A stretch of 17,689 bases of DNA. Source: SAR86 cluster bacterium (lineage in GTDB: Bacteria; Pseudomonadota; Gammaproteobacteria; SAR86; D2472). Each line of letters begins with the position of its first letter. Within the stretch, counting starts at the first letter, position 1. Shown in pieces: positions 1-7,123 of this stretch. Below the pieces are notes generated by a model. That model was not told the DNA's origin, did not search any database, and saw only the letters and a program-made list of their open reading frames with translations. The stretch is from NCBI GenBank assembly GCA_029248485.1, contig JAQWJG010000023.1:1-17689 (forward strand). Reading direction: 5' to 3'. Made by a program: the position numbers and the translations under genes.

Positions 1-48
1 ATTAATTGCTTTAAGGTTTGGTTTGACTGTTCTTGAATTTTCAACGAT

Positions 49-624
49 CTAACTGTTAATGTATTTAATTAGTTTGAAGTAATCTTCCTCGGAGTCAAGA
101 TCATCTTGAAGGCTTTCAATCGAAATGTCCTGATAATTTAATCCATTATTTTTAAATTCATGCGTAAAAAGATTGTAACTATTGAATCCAAATTTTAGAT
201 CAAAGGAAATTGCTGAATTAAACATCAAACAATTTGTGCCCTGCCTCAAAAGATCAGAAATAATACTAACTTTTTTCATGTCAAAGGAATTAGCTAACTC
301 ATGAAGATCTCGTTCATTTATTCTGGGAAGATCTGCATGCATGATCAAAATAATATCATTGGTTGTTTGCGTATAAATAGCTTCATTCAAACCATCGTTT
401 AATGATGAGTTCGTAAAATATGAATTTGAATGATCTAAGTGTAAGTTACTGTCATTTGTAACAACTGTTATTGAATTACAGATTTTAGAATTGTTTAAAG
501 TATCAATGGTTTTTTTTGCCATTGAGGCAGCTAAAATTTCTCGTTCAGATGAGCTAATAATTTTTGCTAGTCGATTCTTTGAAGATGAAAACTTTTTAAT
601 CGGTATAAATGCAGAGACATTCAT
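49..624 (-). CDS. cofC: CofC, phospholactate/3-phosphoglycerate guanylyltransferase (F420 biosynthesis)
   Basis: This 191-residue protein is a complete CofC-type nucleotidyltransferase. The family joins GTP to 2-phospholactate, phosphoenolpyruvate or 3-phosphoglycerate, making the activated side chain that CofD transfers to FO. The N-terminal signature (residues 8-20, ending in SSKNRLA) matches the family's 'PVK...KSRLA' nucleotide-binding start. HADLP (96-100), RQGTN (127-131) and the C-terminal LDSEEDY (176-182) match the family's ADLP, GTN and D-x-D/E-D positions. Length is slightly below the usual 200-220. The start ATG follows the cofD stop directly (TAA-ATG), so the two are translationally coupled. 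Which three-carbon acid it uses cannot be read from sequence; 3-phosphoglycerate is used by at least one characterised proteobacterial enzyme. Divergence from archaeal CofC looks high, but synteny with cofD and cofE makes the call firm. Confidence 0.88.
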   Translation of the reverse strand: MNVSAFIPIKKFSSSKNRLAKIISSSEREILAASMAKKTIDTLNNSKICNSITVVTNDSNLHLDHSNSYFTNSSLNDGLNEAIYTQTTNDIILIMHADLPRINERDLHELANSFDMKKVSIISDLLRQGTNCLMFNSAISFDLKFGFNSYNLFTHEFKNNGLNYQDISIESLQDDLDSEEDYFKLIKYINS

Positions 625-1554
625 TTATTTTGATTCAAGTTTATCAATGATTGTCTTAGCGAGTGCATTTTTTTTATCAAGACTGTTCATAACTAAATCA
701 GCAATATGCACCTCATATCCTAGATCATTTAATTCATAAGACTCACTTGCATCAGATGAATCTATAAAAATTCTTTGTGAATAATTTTTATAAAATTTAG
801 CTATAGTTTTTACGCTTACTTCATGGCCAAGTTCTTGCATCATTTTTGCTGTTGGTCCTTTTAATGACTGAGCATTAACAATTGGACTTATGGTTGTAAC
901 TTTATGTGAATTATCATGCAAATAATTTTTTAGTATGGGTAATTGAAGCATTGGATTAATACTTACATAGGGATTTGATGGACATATGATGATTTCATCA
1001 TAAAGTGATAAATCAAGGTCTTTGTTAAAATCTGCCTTATCAAGCCCCTTGAAAACAAAATCAGTTACAGGTGGTTCACATTTTAATTTAACAAAATATT
1101 CTTGAAATGAAAGCAACCTATTTTTTGTTTGTATATAAGTTTCAACAGATTGATTGCTCATTGGAAAAATATATTTCGGCAGATTGAATGACTCACACAA
1201 ATCATGTGTTGCTTCTGTAAGAGATTGTCCTGAGTTAATTAAATATGTTCTTTGAATATGAGTCGCTAAGTCTTTATCTCCAAGTTGAAACCATGTTTCT
1301 CCTTCCATAGCAGACAAAGCTGAAAGCATATTCCATGACTCATCTTTTCTTCCCCAACCCTTTGATGTGTCTGATTCACCGGCAAGTGTATACATCACAG
1401 TATCAAGATCAGGGCAGATTCTTAAACCAAGATGCGTGAAATCATCTCCAGTGTTGACGGCAATAGTTAAGCTAGTTGGATCAATTGAGTTTTTAAATCC
1501 CAAGGCAAGCTTGGCTCCTCCAACACCTCCACACAACAGCAGATAATTTTTCAT
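625..1554 (-). CDS. cofD: CofD, 2-phospho-L-lactate transferase (makes F420-0 or its analogue)
   Basis: This 309-residue cytoplasmic enzyme transfers the phosphoacid moiety from the GDP-activated compound made by CofC onto FO, releasing GMP and giving F420-0, dehydro-F420-0 or 3PG-F420-0. The N-terminal glycine-rich motif GGVGGAK (9-15), NTGDD (34-38) and the HLGLRICPDLDTV block that follows are hallmark CofD sequences. So are CPSNPYVSINPML near residue 190 and the later LKGPTAKMM segment. Length is normal for the family (about 305-330). The start ATG overlaps the cofE stop as ATGA (1551-1554) and the stop abuts the cofC start, so cofE, cofD and cofC are almost certainly one transcript. No frame damage is seen. 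Confidence 0.96.
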   Translation of the reverse strand: MKNYLLLCGGVGGAKLALGFKNSIDPTSLTIAVNTGDDFTHLGLRICPDLDTVMYTLAGESDTSKGWGRKDESWNMLSALSAMEGETWFQLGDKDLATHIQRTYLINSGQSLTEATHDLCESFNLPKYIFPMSNQSVETYIQTKNRLLSFQEYFVKLKCEPPVTDFVFKGLDKADFNKDLDLSLYDEIIICPSNPYVSINPMLQLPILKNYLHDNSHKVTTISPIVNAQSLKGPTAKMMQELGHEVSVKTIAKFYKNYSQRIFIDSSDASESYELNDLGYEVHIADLVMNSLDKKNALAKTIIDKLESK

Positions 1555-2252
1555 CTAAACAAATCCTCTTCTTCGCTTCTAATTAAAGATCGCGAGTCGC
1601 TAAGGTTATTTTGTTTAAATTTATATCCTTTAATCAACACAACAGGTTTTTTTTGTGCAGCTTGACCCATCAATAATGATGCTGCTGCTGCTAATTCATC
1701 AGCAATACCTATTTGAGTTACTTTTAGCTCATTATCATAAAGATCTTTTTTTCCTCGTTCATCTAAAAGACATTCAATGTTATGACTCCCTATCGTAAAA
1801 CCTACTATTCCATTTCTAAAAGGTCTACCCATGGTATCGGTAATAATTACAGATATATTTTTTTGAAAATGTTGGGATATAGATTCTGAAATCTTCTTTG
1901 CAGATTCATCAGGTTTTTCTGGTAGCAACAAGACAATATCTTTAAGTTGATCGATGTTAGATCTATCAATTCCTGCATTTGCATGAATAAATCCCAATTT
2001 ATGCTCAACAATTAGCACCCCCATTCTATAGCGGACTACCTTTTGCGATTCATTTAAGATTGCTTGAATAAACTTTGGATCTTTGTCAATTTTTGTAGAT
2101 AAGGTTATTGCCTCTTCTGAGGGGTTCAATTGCGAAATGTCCAGATATCTATTTTCTGATTTAGAGATAATTTTTTGAGCTATTGCAATGACATCTCCAT
2201 CATTAATTGATATTGATTCAGAGGTTATAGCCTCGATGATTTCTTTGGACAC
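1551..2252 (-). CDS. cofE: CofE, coenzyme F420:L-glutamate ligase, single-domain form
   Basis: CofE adds glutamate residues to F420-0 using GTP. Family motifs are DGDVIAIAQKIISKSE near the N-terminus, ANAGID (91-96), TDTMGRPFRNG (138-148), KKDLY (168-172) and ADELAAAASLLMGQA (184-198), ending in RSEEED. There is no C-terminal nitroreductase-like domain as in mycobacterial FbiB, so the product resembles archaeal CofE. The start is uncertain. The listed GTG (2252-2250) is the first canonical codon and has AGGA six bases upstream. However, the same frame continues upstream with ETLPLIQPGQD, which matches the conserved CofE N-terminus (GLPLIKEGDDL-like). Up to the preceding in-frame stop near 2390 only non-standard codons are available (ATT 2303, ATC 2312, ATT 2315). 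The real protein may therefore begin about 17-21 residues earlier. The gene lies 73 bases after npdG, overlaps cofD, and is clearly in the F420 operon. Confidence 0.93.
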   Translation of the reverse strand: MSKEIIEAITSESISINDGDVIAIAQKIISKSENRYLDISQLNPSEEAITLSTKIDKDPKFIQAILNESQKVVRYRMGVLIVEHKLGFIHANAGIDRSNIDQLKDIVLLLPEKPDESAKKISESISQHFQKNISVIITDTMGRPFRNGIVGFTIGSHNIECLLDERGKKDLYDNELKVTQIGIADELAAAASLLMGQAAQKKPVVLIKGYKFKQNNLSDSRSLIRSEEEDLFR

Positions 2253-2325
2253 ATCTTGTCCTGGCTGGATAAGCGGAAGTGTCTCTAAAGCAATGAGGTT
2301 AATGGAGCTGATAATACTTCTCTTG

Positions 2326-2958
2326 TTAGTGGCCTGTAATCTTGATGCCTGAATGTGCGAGTGAGTGTTTTTTATTGATTGCGATTAATATTGACGTTAG
2401 AGCTTCAGCAGCAACTGAATTGCACAATGGTCCAGCATGCCAGCCAGTAAGACCAGCATCAGCAGCTAACTCAATTACAGTATTTCTAGCATCAAGAAAA
2501 TCTCCAGCAACTAAAACATCACAATCAATCTCAGCATCGGTCTGTAGCAATTCAGCTGAAATATTTTGAAAAGCAGATACCACAGTAGTTTTTTCACCCA
2601 AAATTGATTGAGCATTTAATGCCGCAGAACCTATTTCAGGTAATTGAACTCTCATAACCTTTGGAGGCATGAGTGGAACAGTTGCATCAATCATTATCTT
2701 ATTTTGGAGACCATCGTCAATGCTGATTAAAGTTGATTCTTGATGCGCAAATGGCACAGTTAAGCATGCAAGTTCACAGATTTTAGCAGCATCAATATTC
2801 AACATTCCAGACGAACTTTCCAAGCCTAATTGCACAGCAATTTCTTGAGCCTTAGGTAAATCACGACTACCAATAAGCACGTCATGCCCAGCCTTAATCC
2901 ATCTTGAAGCCAACCCTTTACCAAGGGATCCTGTCCCGCCTAGAATAGCTATCTTCAT
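2326..2958 (-). CDS. npdG: NADPH-dependent F420 reductase (F420H2:NADP+ oxidoreductase)
   Basis: This 210-residue protein transfers hydride between F420 and NADP, linking the F420 pool to central metabolism. Length matches the archaeal Fno family (about 210-225). It opens with a Rossmann motif, GGTGSLGKGLA (7-17), followed by IGSRD (32-36), the usual NADP-selecting segment. It keeps TVPF, the DATVPL segment and the family C-terminus (AINKKHSLAHSGIKITG). A good ribosome site (AGGAG, 8 bases before ATG) fixes the start. It is the first gene of the F420 operon; a consensus TATAAT lies about 30 bases upstream. Some bacterial homologues are annotated only as NAD(P)-binding proteins, but placement next to cofE supports the F420 role. 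Confidence 0.9.
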   Translation of the reverse strand: MKIAILGGTGSLGKGLASRWIKAGHDVLIGSRDLPKAQEIAVQLGLESSSGMLNIDAAKICELACLTVPFAHQESTLISIDDGLQNKIMIDATVPLMPPKVMRVQLPEIGSAALNAQSILGEKTTVVSAFQNISAELLQTDAEIDCDVLVAGDFLDARNTVIELAADAGLTGWHAGPLCNSVAAEALTSILIAINKKHSLAHSGIKITGH

Positions 2959-2988
2959 TCAATGTCTCCTAATTAATATTTAATAAAT

Positions 2989-2994
2989 ATTATA
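2989..2994 (-). promoter_or_regulatory. Candidate -10 box of the npdG-cofEDC operon
   Basis: On the minus strand these bases read TATAAT, a perfect sigma-70 -10 hexamer, preceded by TTTG. Transcription would start about 24 bases before the npdG ATG, leaving room for its AGGAG ribosome site. No good -35 is found at 16-18 bases; TTGATT lies only 14 bases away. In AT-rich DNA a chance match is possible. Confidence 0.4.
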
Positions 2995-3064
2995 CAAATT
3001 CGCCAACCAATCAATGGGTATCTTCAAGAATAAATTTGTCAATATAAATTTAGCTTACATGTTC

Positions 3065-3070
3065 TATAAT
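3065..3070 (+). promoter_or_regulatory. Candidate -10 box of the SDR gene at 3103
   Basis: TATAAT, a perfect -10 hexamer, lies 32 bases before the ATG, giving a short leader of about 25 bases. The nearest -35-like hexamer, TTGTCA (3036-3041), is 23 bases upstream, too far for a standard promoter, so any promoter here depends mainly on the -10. It is divergent from the TATAAT at 2989-2994 in the same 144-base spacer. Confidence 0.38.
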
Positions 3071-3102
3071 CAATTAGATCAGATCAGTAAAGAATACTAA
3101 AA

Positions 3103-3867
3103 ATGATAAATTTAAAAAATAAATCTGTAGTTGTAACTGGGGGCACAAAAGGGATAGGTGTTGAGATTACTAAATCCTTTTTAAAACAAAATGCTAAAGT
3201 CTTTGTTCTGGCAAGACAAAAACCCAAAAGAACTATTCAGGCCAAAGGCAACAAAGCGGTATTTGTAGAATGTGATATTAGAAATATTGATTCCTTGGAC
3301 GATGCAGTAAAGCAAATTAAAGGCTTATCAAAATCAATAGACGTTTTGATAAACAATGCTGGTGGAGCTCCTATGGCTAATGCTTTAAGTGTTTCAAATA
3401 AATTCCATGAAGCAATCATTGACCTAAACCTATCGGCGCCACTTAATGTAAGCCAAAGATTTGCCAAAATTATGATGAAACAAAAAACGGTTTCGAACAT
3501 TATTAATATATCTAGCGTTACTGCAACTAGACCCACACCAGGAAGTGCTGCTTATGGAGCTGCTAAGGGAGGTCTTGTAAATCTAACTAAAACCTTAGCA
3601 GTGGAATGGGCTCCCAAAATTAAAGTTAACTCGATAATTGTTGGATACATAGAAACAGAAAATTCTATACTCCATTACGGAAGTAAAAAAGAAATCAATA
3701 AAGTAGCTAAAACTATCCCAATGAAAAGAATGGGTAAGCCGGAAGATATAGCTAATGCTTGCATCTTCTTTTCATCCAATTTAGCTGATTGGATTACAGG
3801 TGCTGCTCTTGAAGTTCATGGCGGCGGAGAACAACCAACCTATCTTGAGTTTGCAAAGCCCAAATAA
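3103..3867 (+). CDS. Short-chain dehydrogenase/reductase (classical SDR)
   Basis: This 254-residue classical SDR is a cytoplasmic NAD(P)(H)-dependent alcohol/ketone oxidoreductase. The cofactor motif TGGTKGIG lies at residues 12-19, NNAGG near 84-88, the catalytic Ser in NISSVTATR near 137, and the YxxxK pair in AAYGAAKGG near 150-154. The C-terminal half has GYIETE and ITGAALEVHGG, as in FabG-like enzymes. ARQ at the end of beta 2 carries an arginine, hinting at NADP(H) preference, but this is inference. It is divergent from the F420 operon and followed 58 bases later by an acidic membrane protein. Substrate cannot be deduced; similar SDRs serve fatty acid, steroid and terpenoid oxidation. 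No strong ribosome site is visible. Confidence 0.88.
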   Translation: MINLKNKSVVVTGGTKGIGVEITKSFLKQNAKVFVLARQKPKRTIQAKGNKAVFVECDIRNIDSLDDAVKQIKGLSKSIDVLINNAGGAPMANALSVSNKFHEAIIDLNLSAPLNVSQRFAKIMMKQKTVSNIINISSVTATRPTPGSAAYGAAKGGLVNLTKTLAVEWAPKIKVNSIIVGYIETENSILHYGSKKEINKVAKTIPMKRMGKPEDIANACIFFSSNLADWITGAALEVHGGGEQPTYLEFAKPK

Positions 3868-3925
3868 AGAACTTTATATATTATCTTATGTCTAAATAAG
3901 CATCGATTAATTGCTGAGAAAGAAA

Positions 3926-4456
3926 ATGAATGAAAAATATGTGCAGGCCTTAATTCTTGGAAGTATTATTGGTCTTGCAATTGTGATTGACGATATAATT
4001 AGTCCAAAAAATTTAATTAATAATGCACCTATTTCCATAGGGATTATTGACGAAAAGTCTAAAAATTCCGATCAGCTAATCAAAATATTAGAAAGACTTG
4101 GTTCTGATCATGAGTTAAAGAATCATAAAGTTATTTTATTAGATACTAGCGATGATAAAACGATGAGCTCTAATGAATTAAAAAAAATATTTAAAATTAA
4201 AATTGATGGAAATGATGAAAATGAAGAGGAAGTAAAAAAGGATATCAGGATAAAAGTTAACACAGATGATATGTCCGATATAGATATTCAATCAATTTTT
4301 GATGAAATTCAAATACAGCTTAGCGATGAAGAATACATTGAAGTGAAATCAAAATTAGAAGATGCAAAATCTGAATTGGAGAATGAGTTAGCTGAAGTAG
4401 CAGATCAGTTAGGTAATGTTGATATTGATATTCAGGTTGAGGTTGATAAAAATTAA
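3926..4456 (+). CDS. Small acidic membrane-anchored protein of unknown function
   Basis: I do not recognise this 176-residue protein. Residues 5-23 form one hydrophobic segment (VQALILGSIIGLAIVI), a likely N-terminal membrane anchor or uncleaved signal. The rest is hydrophilic and very acidic, with roughly 40 Asp/Glu. The stretch DEEYIEVKSKLEDAKSELEN has heptad-like spacing and may be a short coiled coil, followed by a strand-like tail of alternating D and I/V. The ATG at 3926 is preferred over an in-frame TTG at 3911 because GAGAAAG lies just before it and the TTG has no ribosome site. It could be co-transcribed with the upstream SDR. Its stop is one base from the stop of the convergent aldehyde dehydrogenase gene. 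No catalytic motif is seen. Confidence 0.72.
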   Translation: MNEKYVQALILGSIIGLAIVIDDIISPKNLINNAPISIGIIDEKSKNSDQLIKILERLGSDHELKNHKVILLDTSDDKTMSSNELKKIFKIKIDGNDENEEEVKKDIRIKVNTDDMSDIDIQSIFDEIQIQLSDEEYIEVKSKLEDAKSELENELAEVADQLGNVDIDIQVEVDKN

Positions 4457-4465
4457 TTTATCCAA
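4443..4465. terminator. Weak hairpin across two convergent stop codons
   Basis: GATAAA and TTTATC form an inverted repeat around AATTAA; with one bulged C the arms extend to TTGATAAA/TTTATCCAA. It covers the stop codons of both convergent genes, where a bidirectional terminator would be expected. The stem is AT-rich and lacks an immediate T tract, so termination is uncertain. Confidence 0.28.
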
Positions 4466-5984
4466 ATAATTTTCTGACCAAACGATTGCCCCAAAATATT
4501 TTTAAAGCCCCTTTTAGTTGCTCAAATGATTTATCTGTATAGGGGTAAGCTGATGCTGACTTTTTACCTATAATAATTGGCATTGGATGAGCATATGCTA
4601 ACAAGCCCTCTTTTCCATTAACTACGCCTAGCCCACTTTCTTTAACTCCACCGAATGGAACTTCATTAACTCCATAGCTCATTGCCATATCATTTACAGA
4701 GCAGGCACCTGTTTCTATTGCTTTAGCTAATCTCTGACCCTTTTTTAAATCCTTAGTCCAAACATTTCCATTCAATCCATAATGAGATTGGTTGGCTAGC
4801 ATTAATGCTTCCTCTTCTGATTGAACTTTCATAATTGAGATAATTGGACCAAAGGTTTCATCTTTCATAATCTTCATTTCGTGAGTAACTTCCACAAGAA
4901 CGGTTGGTTCAAAATATAAACCTTCAAAATTTGGATTTCTTTTGCCTCCAACCAATACCTTTGCGCCTTTAGCAACTGCATCATTGACATGATCTTCGAT
5001 GATATCAACTTGCTTATCCCAAAAAGTAGGACCAACATCACCTTTGCAATCGTTTGATTGAATGAGCGATTGAGTTATAGAAACTGCCTCTCCAACAAAC
5101 TCATCATAGACATCCTCCATGACATAAATTCTCTCAGTGCCACAGCAATACTGGCCTGCATTCATGCATGAGCCAACAACAGCACCACTAGCAGCATCTT
5201 TGATATCTGCATCAGAACAAACAATCATGGCATCTTTACCGCCTAATTCAAGACTATAGTGAATCAGCATTTCTCCACATTTTGCAGCAATCTTCTTGCC
5301 TGTAGCAACGCTACCTGTGAAAGAAACCTTATCTGGACCCTGATCAATTAACTCTGCACCCGTCTCCCCATCTCCAATCACAGTCTGAACAAGATGCTCT
5401 GGAGCTTCTGCTAGTGCAAAAATTTCCTGCACCAATGCTCCAGACATAGGTGTAACTTCAGATGGTTTTACCACCACGCTATTTCCACAAAGAACAGCTT
5501 GAATGACTGGATTAATAGATAATATGAATGGGCCATTCCATGGAGTAATTACTGCTACCACACCTCTTGGCTTATAAGTGATTATTGTTTTCTTAAGAAA
5601 CTGCATAGGACCATGCATCTTAATTTTTTTGTCTGCTAGCCATTTTTGAGCTCTCTTTGCATAAAATACCAAAGAATCTACAGCTGAAAATACTTCCATA
5701 GACATAGCTTCTTGCTCAGGTTTACCGGTCTCTCTCATGACAACATCCATGATTCTATCTTGCTGCTGTATAACTACATCAGCAACCCTATGCATTAATT
5801 CAACTCTTTCTTTCAAAGTTGTTTTCTTCCACTCACTTTGCGCAACTTTAGCTTGGGTCATGATCGTTGAAATCTCTTCAGATGAAGTGCACTCATAAGT
5901 ATCGATATGAGAGAGATCGACCGGGCTTTTTAAAGTTAATAGTTTTTTGCCGCTCTCTGAATGAGAGATAGAAAAAATAGCCAT
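4458..5984 (-). CDS. NAD(P)-dependent aldehyde dehydrogenase
   Basis: This 508-residue ALDH-superfamily enzyme oxidises an aldehyde to the acid. Visible signatures are TPWN (oxyanion Asn150), KPSE (Lys173), GSVATGK (224-230), general base Glu246 in LELGGK and catalytic Cys280 in NAGQYCCG, plus ETFGPI and PFGG towards the C-terminus. After the core there is a tail, YPYTDK followed by a basic/hydrophobic helix ending in RLVRKLFG. This resembles the tails of coniferyl- and long-chain-aldehyde dehydrogenases and could touch the membrane. Its ribosome site (AAGGAG) lies at the 3' end of the upstream kinase gene, only 2 bases away, so the two are coupled. A role in oxidising an aldehyde intermediate of a hydrophobic substrate is inferred from context. 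Confidence 0.93.
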   Translation of the reverse strand: MAIFSISHSESGKKLLTLKSPVDLSHIDTYECTSSEEISTIMTQAKVAQSEWKKTTLKERVELMHRVADVVIQQQDRIMDVVMRETGKPEQEAMSMEVFSAVDSLVFYAKRAQKWLADKKIKMHGPMQFLKKTIITYKPRGVVAVITPWNGPFILSINPVIQAVLCGNSVVVKPSEVTPMSGALVQEIFALAEAPEHLVQTVIGDGETGAELIDQGPDKVSFTGSVATGKKIAAKCGEMLIHYSLELGGKDAMIVCSDADIKDAASGAVVGSCMNAGQYCCGTERIYVMEDVYDEFVGEAVSITQSLIQSNDCKGDVGPTFWDKQVDIIEDHVNDAVAKGAKVLVGGKRNPNFEGLYFEPTVLVEVTHEMKIMKDETFGPIISIMKVQSEEEALMLANQSHYGLNGNVWTKDLKKGQRLAKAIETGACSVNDMAMSYGVNEVPFGGVKESGLGVVNGKEGLLAYAHPMPIIIGKKSASAYPYTDKSFEQLKGALKIFWGNRLVRKLFG

Positions 5985-5986
5985 GG

Positions 5987-7057
5987 TTATAACTCCTTAA
6001 GTTTCGCTTCAAGCATTGGCGTTACGTGATTGTTGATATGCGCATTCATGCCCATAGGCATAATCTCATAATGCTCTAGTTTGCGAACGACTTTTACCAT
6101 AATTACGGTAAATTTATATAACGCTAAAATATAATAGTAATCAAAATCGTCTGCACTAAAGCCTGTGAGCGCTTCCCATTTAGCAATGGTTGCAACAGGT
6201 CCAGGAAAACCACTCAACCTTTCCACATGGACACCTTTTGAGTTGCAATCATCAATAGCGATTCCCCATGCAAGATCCATACAAGGATCCCCAAGAGCTG
6301 CCATTTCCCAATCTAAAACAGCTGAAACTTGACCATCGGGATCATACATAACGTTTGCACATCTACAATCGCCCCAAAGAATAGAAGATTGAGCTGATTT
6401 AGGTTTATTAGCTTTTAGCCATTCACGCGCTTGATCTGCAACTGGGTGAGCCTCACCATCCATAGCCCAATCATGAAAGTTAAAGTAATAATTTAACTCT
6501 TGATCAAGATAGTTTTCCGCAAGTTTTGGTCTATTCAGAAATTCAAAATCTTCATTTGTAATATCAACTTGATGGATTTTAGCCATCTGCTCAACCCAAC
6601 CCCACCAGATCCTTTCTCTAACCTCTTCTGAGGAATCAGCAACCCAACCTTCTTGATGAAACGGAGGGTTATCAGATGGAGCATCGCCGCTTGCCATTTC
6701 CATAACATAAAACGATGTTCCAAAAACTTCATCACTTGGCTCATACCAAAGAACTTTTGGAACTTTAATATCGTGATCAGCTAGTTTTTGCATGATCAAA
6801 AATTGCTTATGAATATCATAGTCAGGAAATACAAAAAAACCTTCGGGATAGAATCGAACCACCATCCCAGTCTTAATTTTCGTATTATCTAATTTATATG
6901 AAACATTGAAACTTAATGTTTCATTTGAAAAGCCTGTGTTTTCAGGGCCTCCTAATAGCTCCACATCCAGATCCGACGCTCCATCCAGTTTTGTCTCAAT
7001 CCAGTTACTAAAAATTACTTTAGTTGCATCTAAATCTCTTTCTTGTGGCTTTGGCAT
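5987..7057 (-). CDS. APH-fold phosphotransferase of the ACAD10/11-kinase type
   Basis: This 356-residue protein has the aminoglycoside-phosphotransferase/choline-kinase fold. The N-lobe carries VVRFYPEG near 66-73. The catalytic loop reads LWGDCRCAN (227-235) with the expected Asp230 and Asn235, and the metal motif is LDWEMAALGDP (248-258). Tryptophan replaces the usual histidine before Gly-Asp; as I recall, this variant recurs in mycobacterial members. It is not a resistance gene in this setting: relatives fused to or near acyl-CoA dehydrogenases (ACAD10/11, LvaA of Pseudomonas) phosphorylate hydroxyacyl-CoA substrates. A role phosphorylating a hydroxylated catabolic intermediate is therefore plausible but inferred. 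It forms a two-gene operon with the downstream aldehyde dehydrogenase and is divergent from the DUF1214 gene. Confidence 0.85.
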   Translation of the reverse strand: MPKPQERDLDATKVIFSNWIETKLDGASDLDVELLGGPENTGFSNETLSFNVSYKLDNTKIKTGMVVRFYPEGFFVFPDYDIHKQFLIMQKLADHDIKVPKVLWYEPSDEVFGTSFYVMEMASGDAPSDNPPFHQEGWVADSSEEVRERIWWGWVEQMAKIHQVDITNEDFEFLNRPKLAENYLDQELNYYFNFHDWAMDGEAHPVADQAREWLKANKPKSAQSSILWGDCRCANVMYDPDGQVSAVLDWEMAALGDPCMDLAWGIAIDDCNSKGVHVERLSGFPGPVATIAKWEALTGFSADDFDYYYILALYKFTVIMVKVVRKLEHYEIMPMGMNAHINNHVTPMLEAKLKEL

Positions 7058-7073
7058 TGTGTTGTTCTATTCA

Positions 7074-7088
7074 TTGATTAAACATCAA
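7074..7088. promoter_or_regulatory. Candidate operator palindrome in the divergent spacer
   Basis: TTGAT-N5-ATCAA is a perfect 5+5 inverted repeat in the 66-base spacer between the divergent kinase and DUF1214 genes. Its left arm overlaps TTGATT, a possible -35 for the plus strand with TATAAA (7095-7100) 15 bases further on, so a bound repressor could block that promoter. A second repeat, ATTCATT (7069-7075) and AATGAAT (7104-7110), flanks it. No regulator gene is in the window. Confidence 0.33.
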
Positions 7089-7123
7089 CCTTAATATAAA
7101 TTTAATGAATTAAAAAGAAAACT

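Noticed and set aside
1..48. Possible start of another minus-strand gene after cofC (a TTG-led open frame running off the edge)
   Set aside because: Only 14 codons are visible, with no ATG and no clear ribosome site, so it cannot be identified.
2370..2400. Run of six A on the minus strand in npdG resembling an A-AAA-AAC slippery site, possibly producing an NpdG-CofE fusion
   Set aside because: The heptamer is not in the zero-frame phase needed for -1 slippage, and cofE is in the +1 frame of npdG. NpdG has normal full length at its own stop, so non-AUG initiation explains the cofE N-terminus more simply.
3911..3925. TTG start for the acidic protein
   Set aside because: The in-frame ATG at 3926 has a better-placed purine-rich ribosome site and keeps the membrane segment near the N-terminus.
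5987..7057. Aminoglycoside resistance gene
   Set aside because: The fold is shared, but the catalytic-loop variant, length and linkage to an aldehyde dehydrogenase fit the metabolic ACAD10/11-kinase type, not resistance enzymes.
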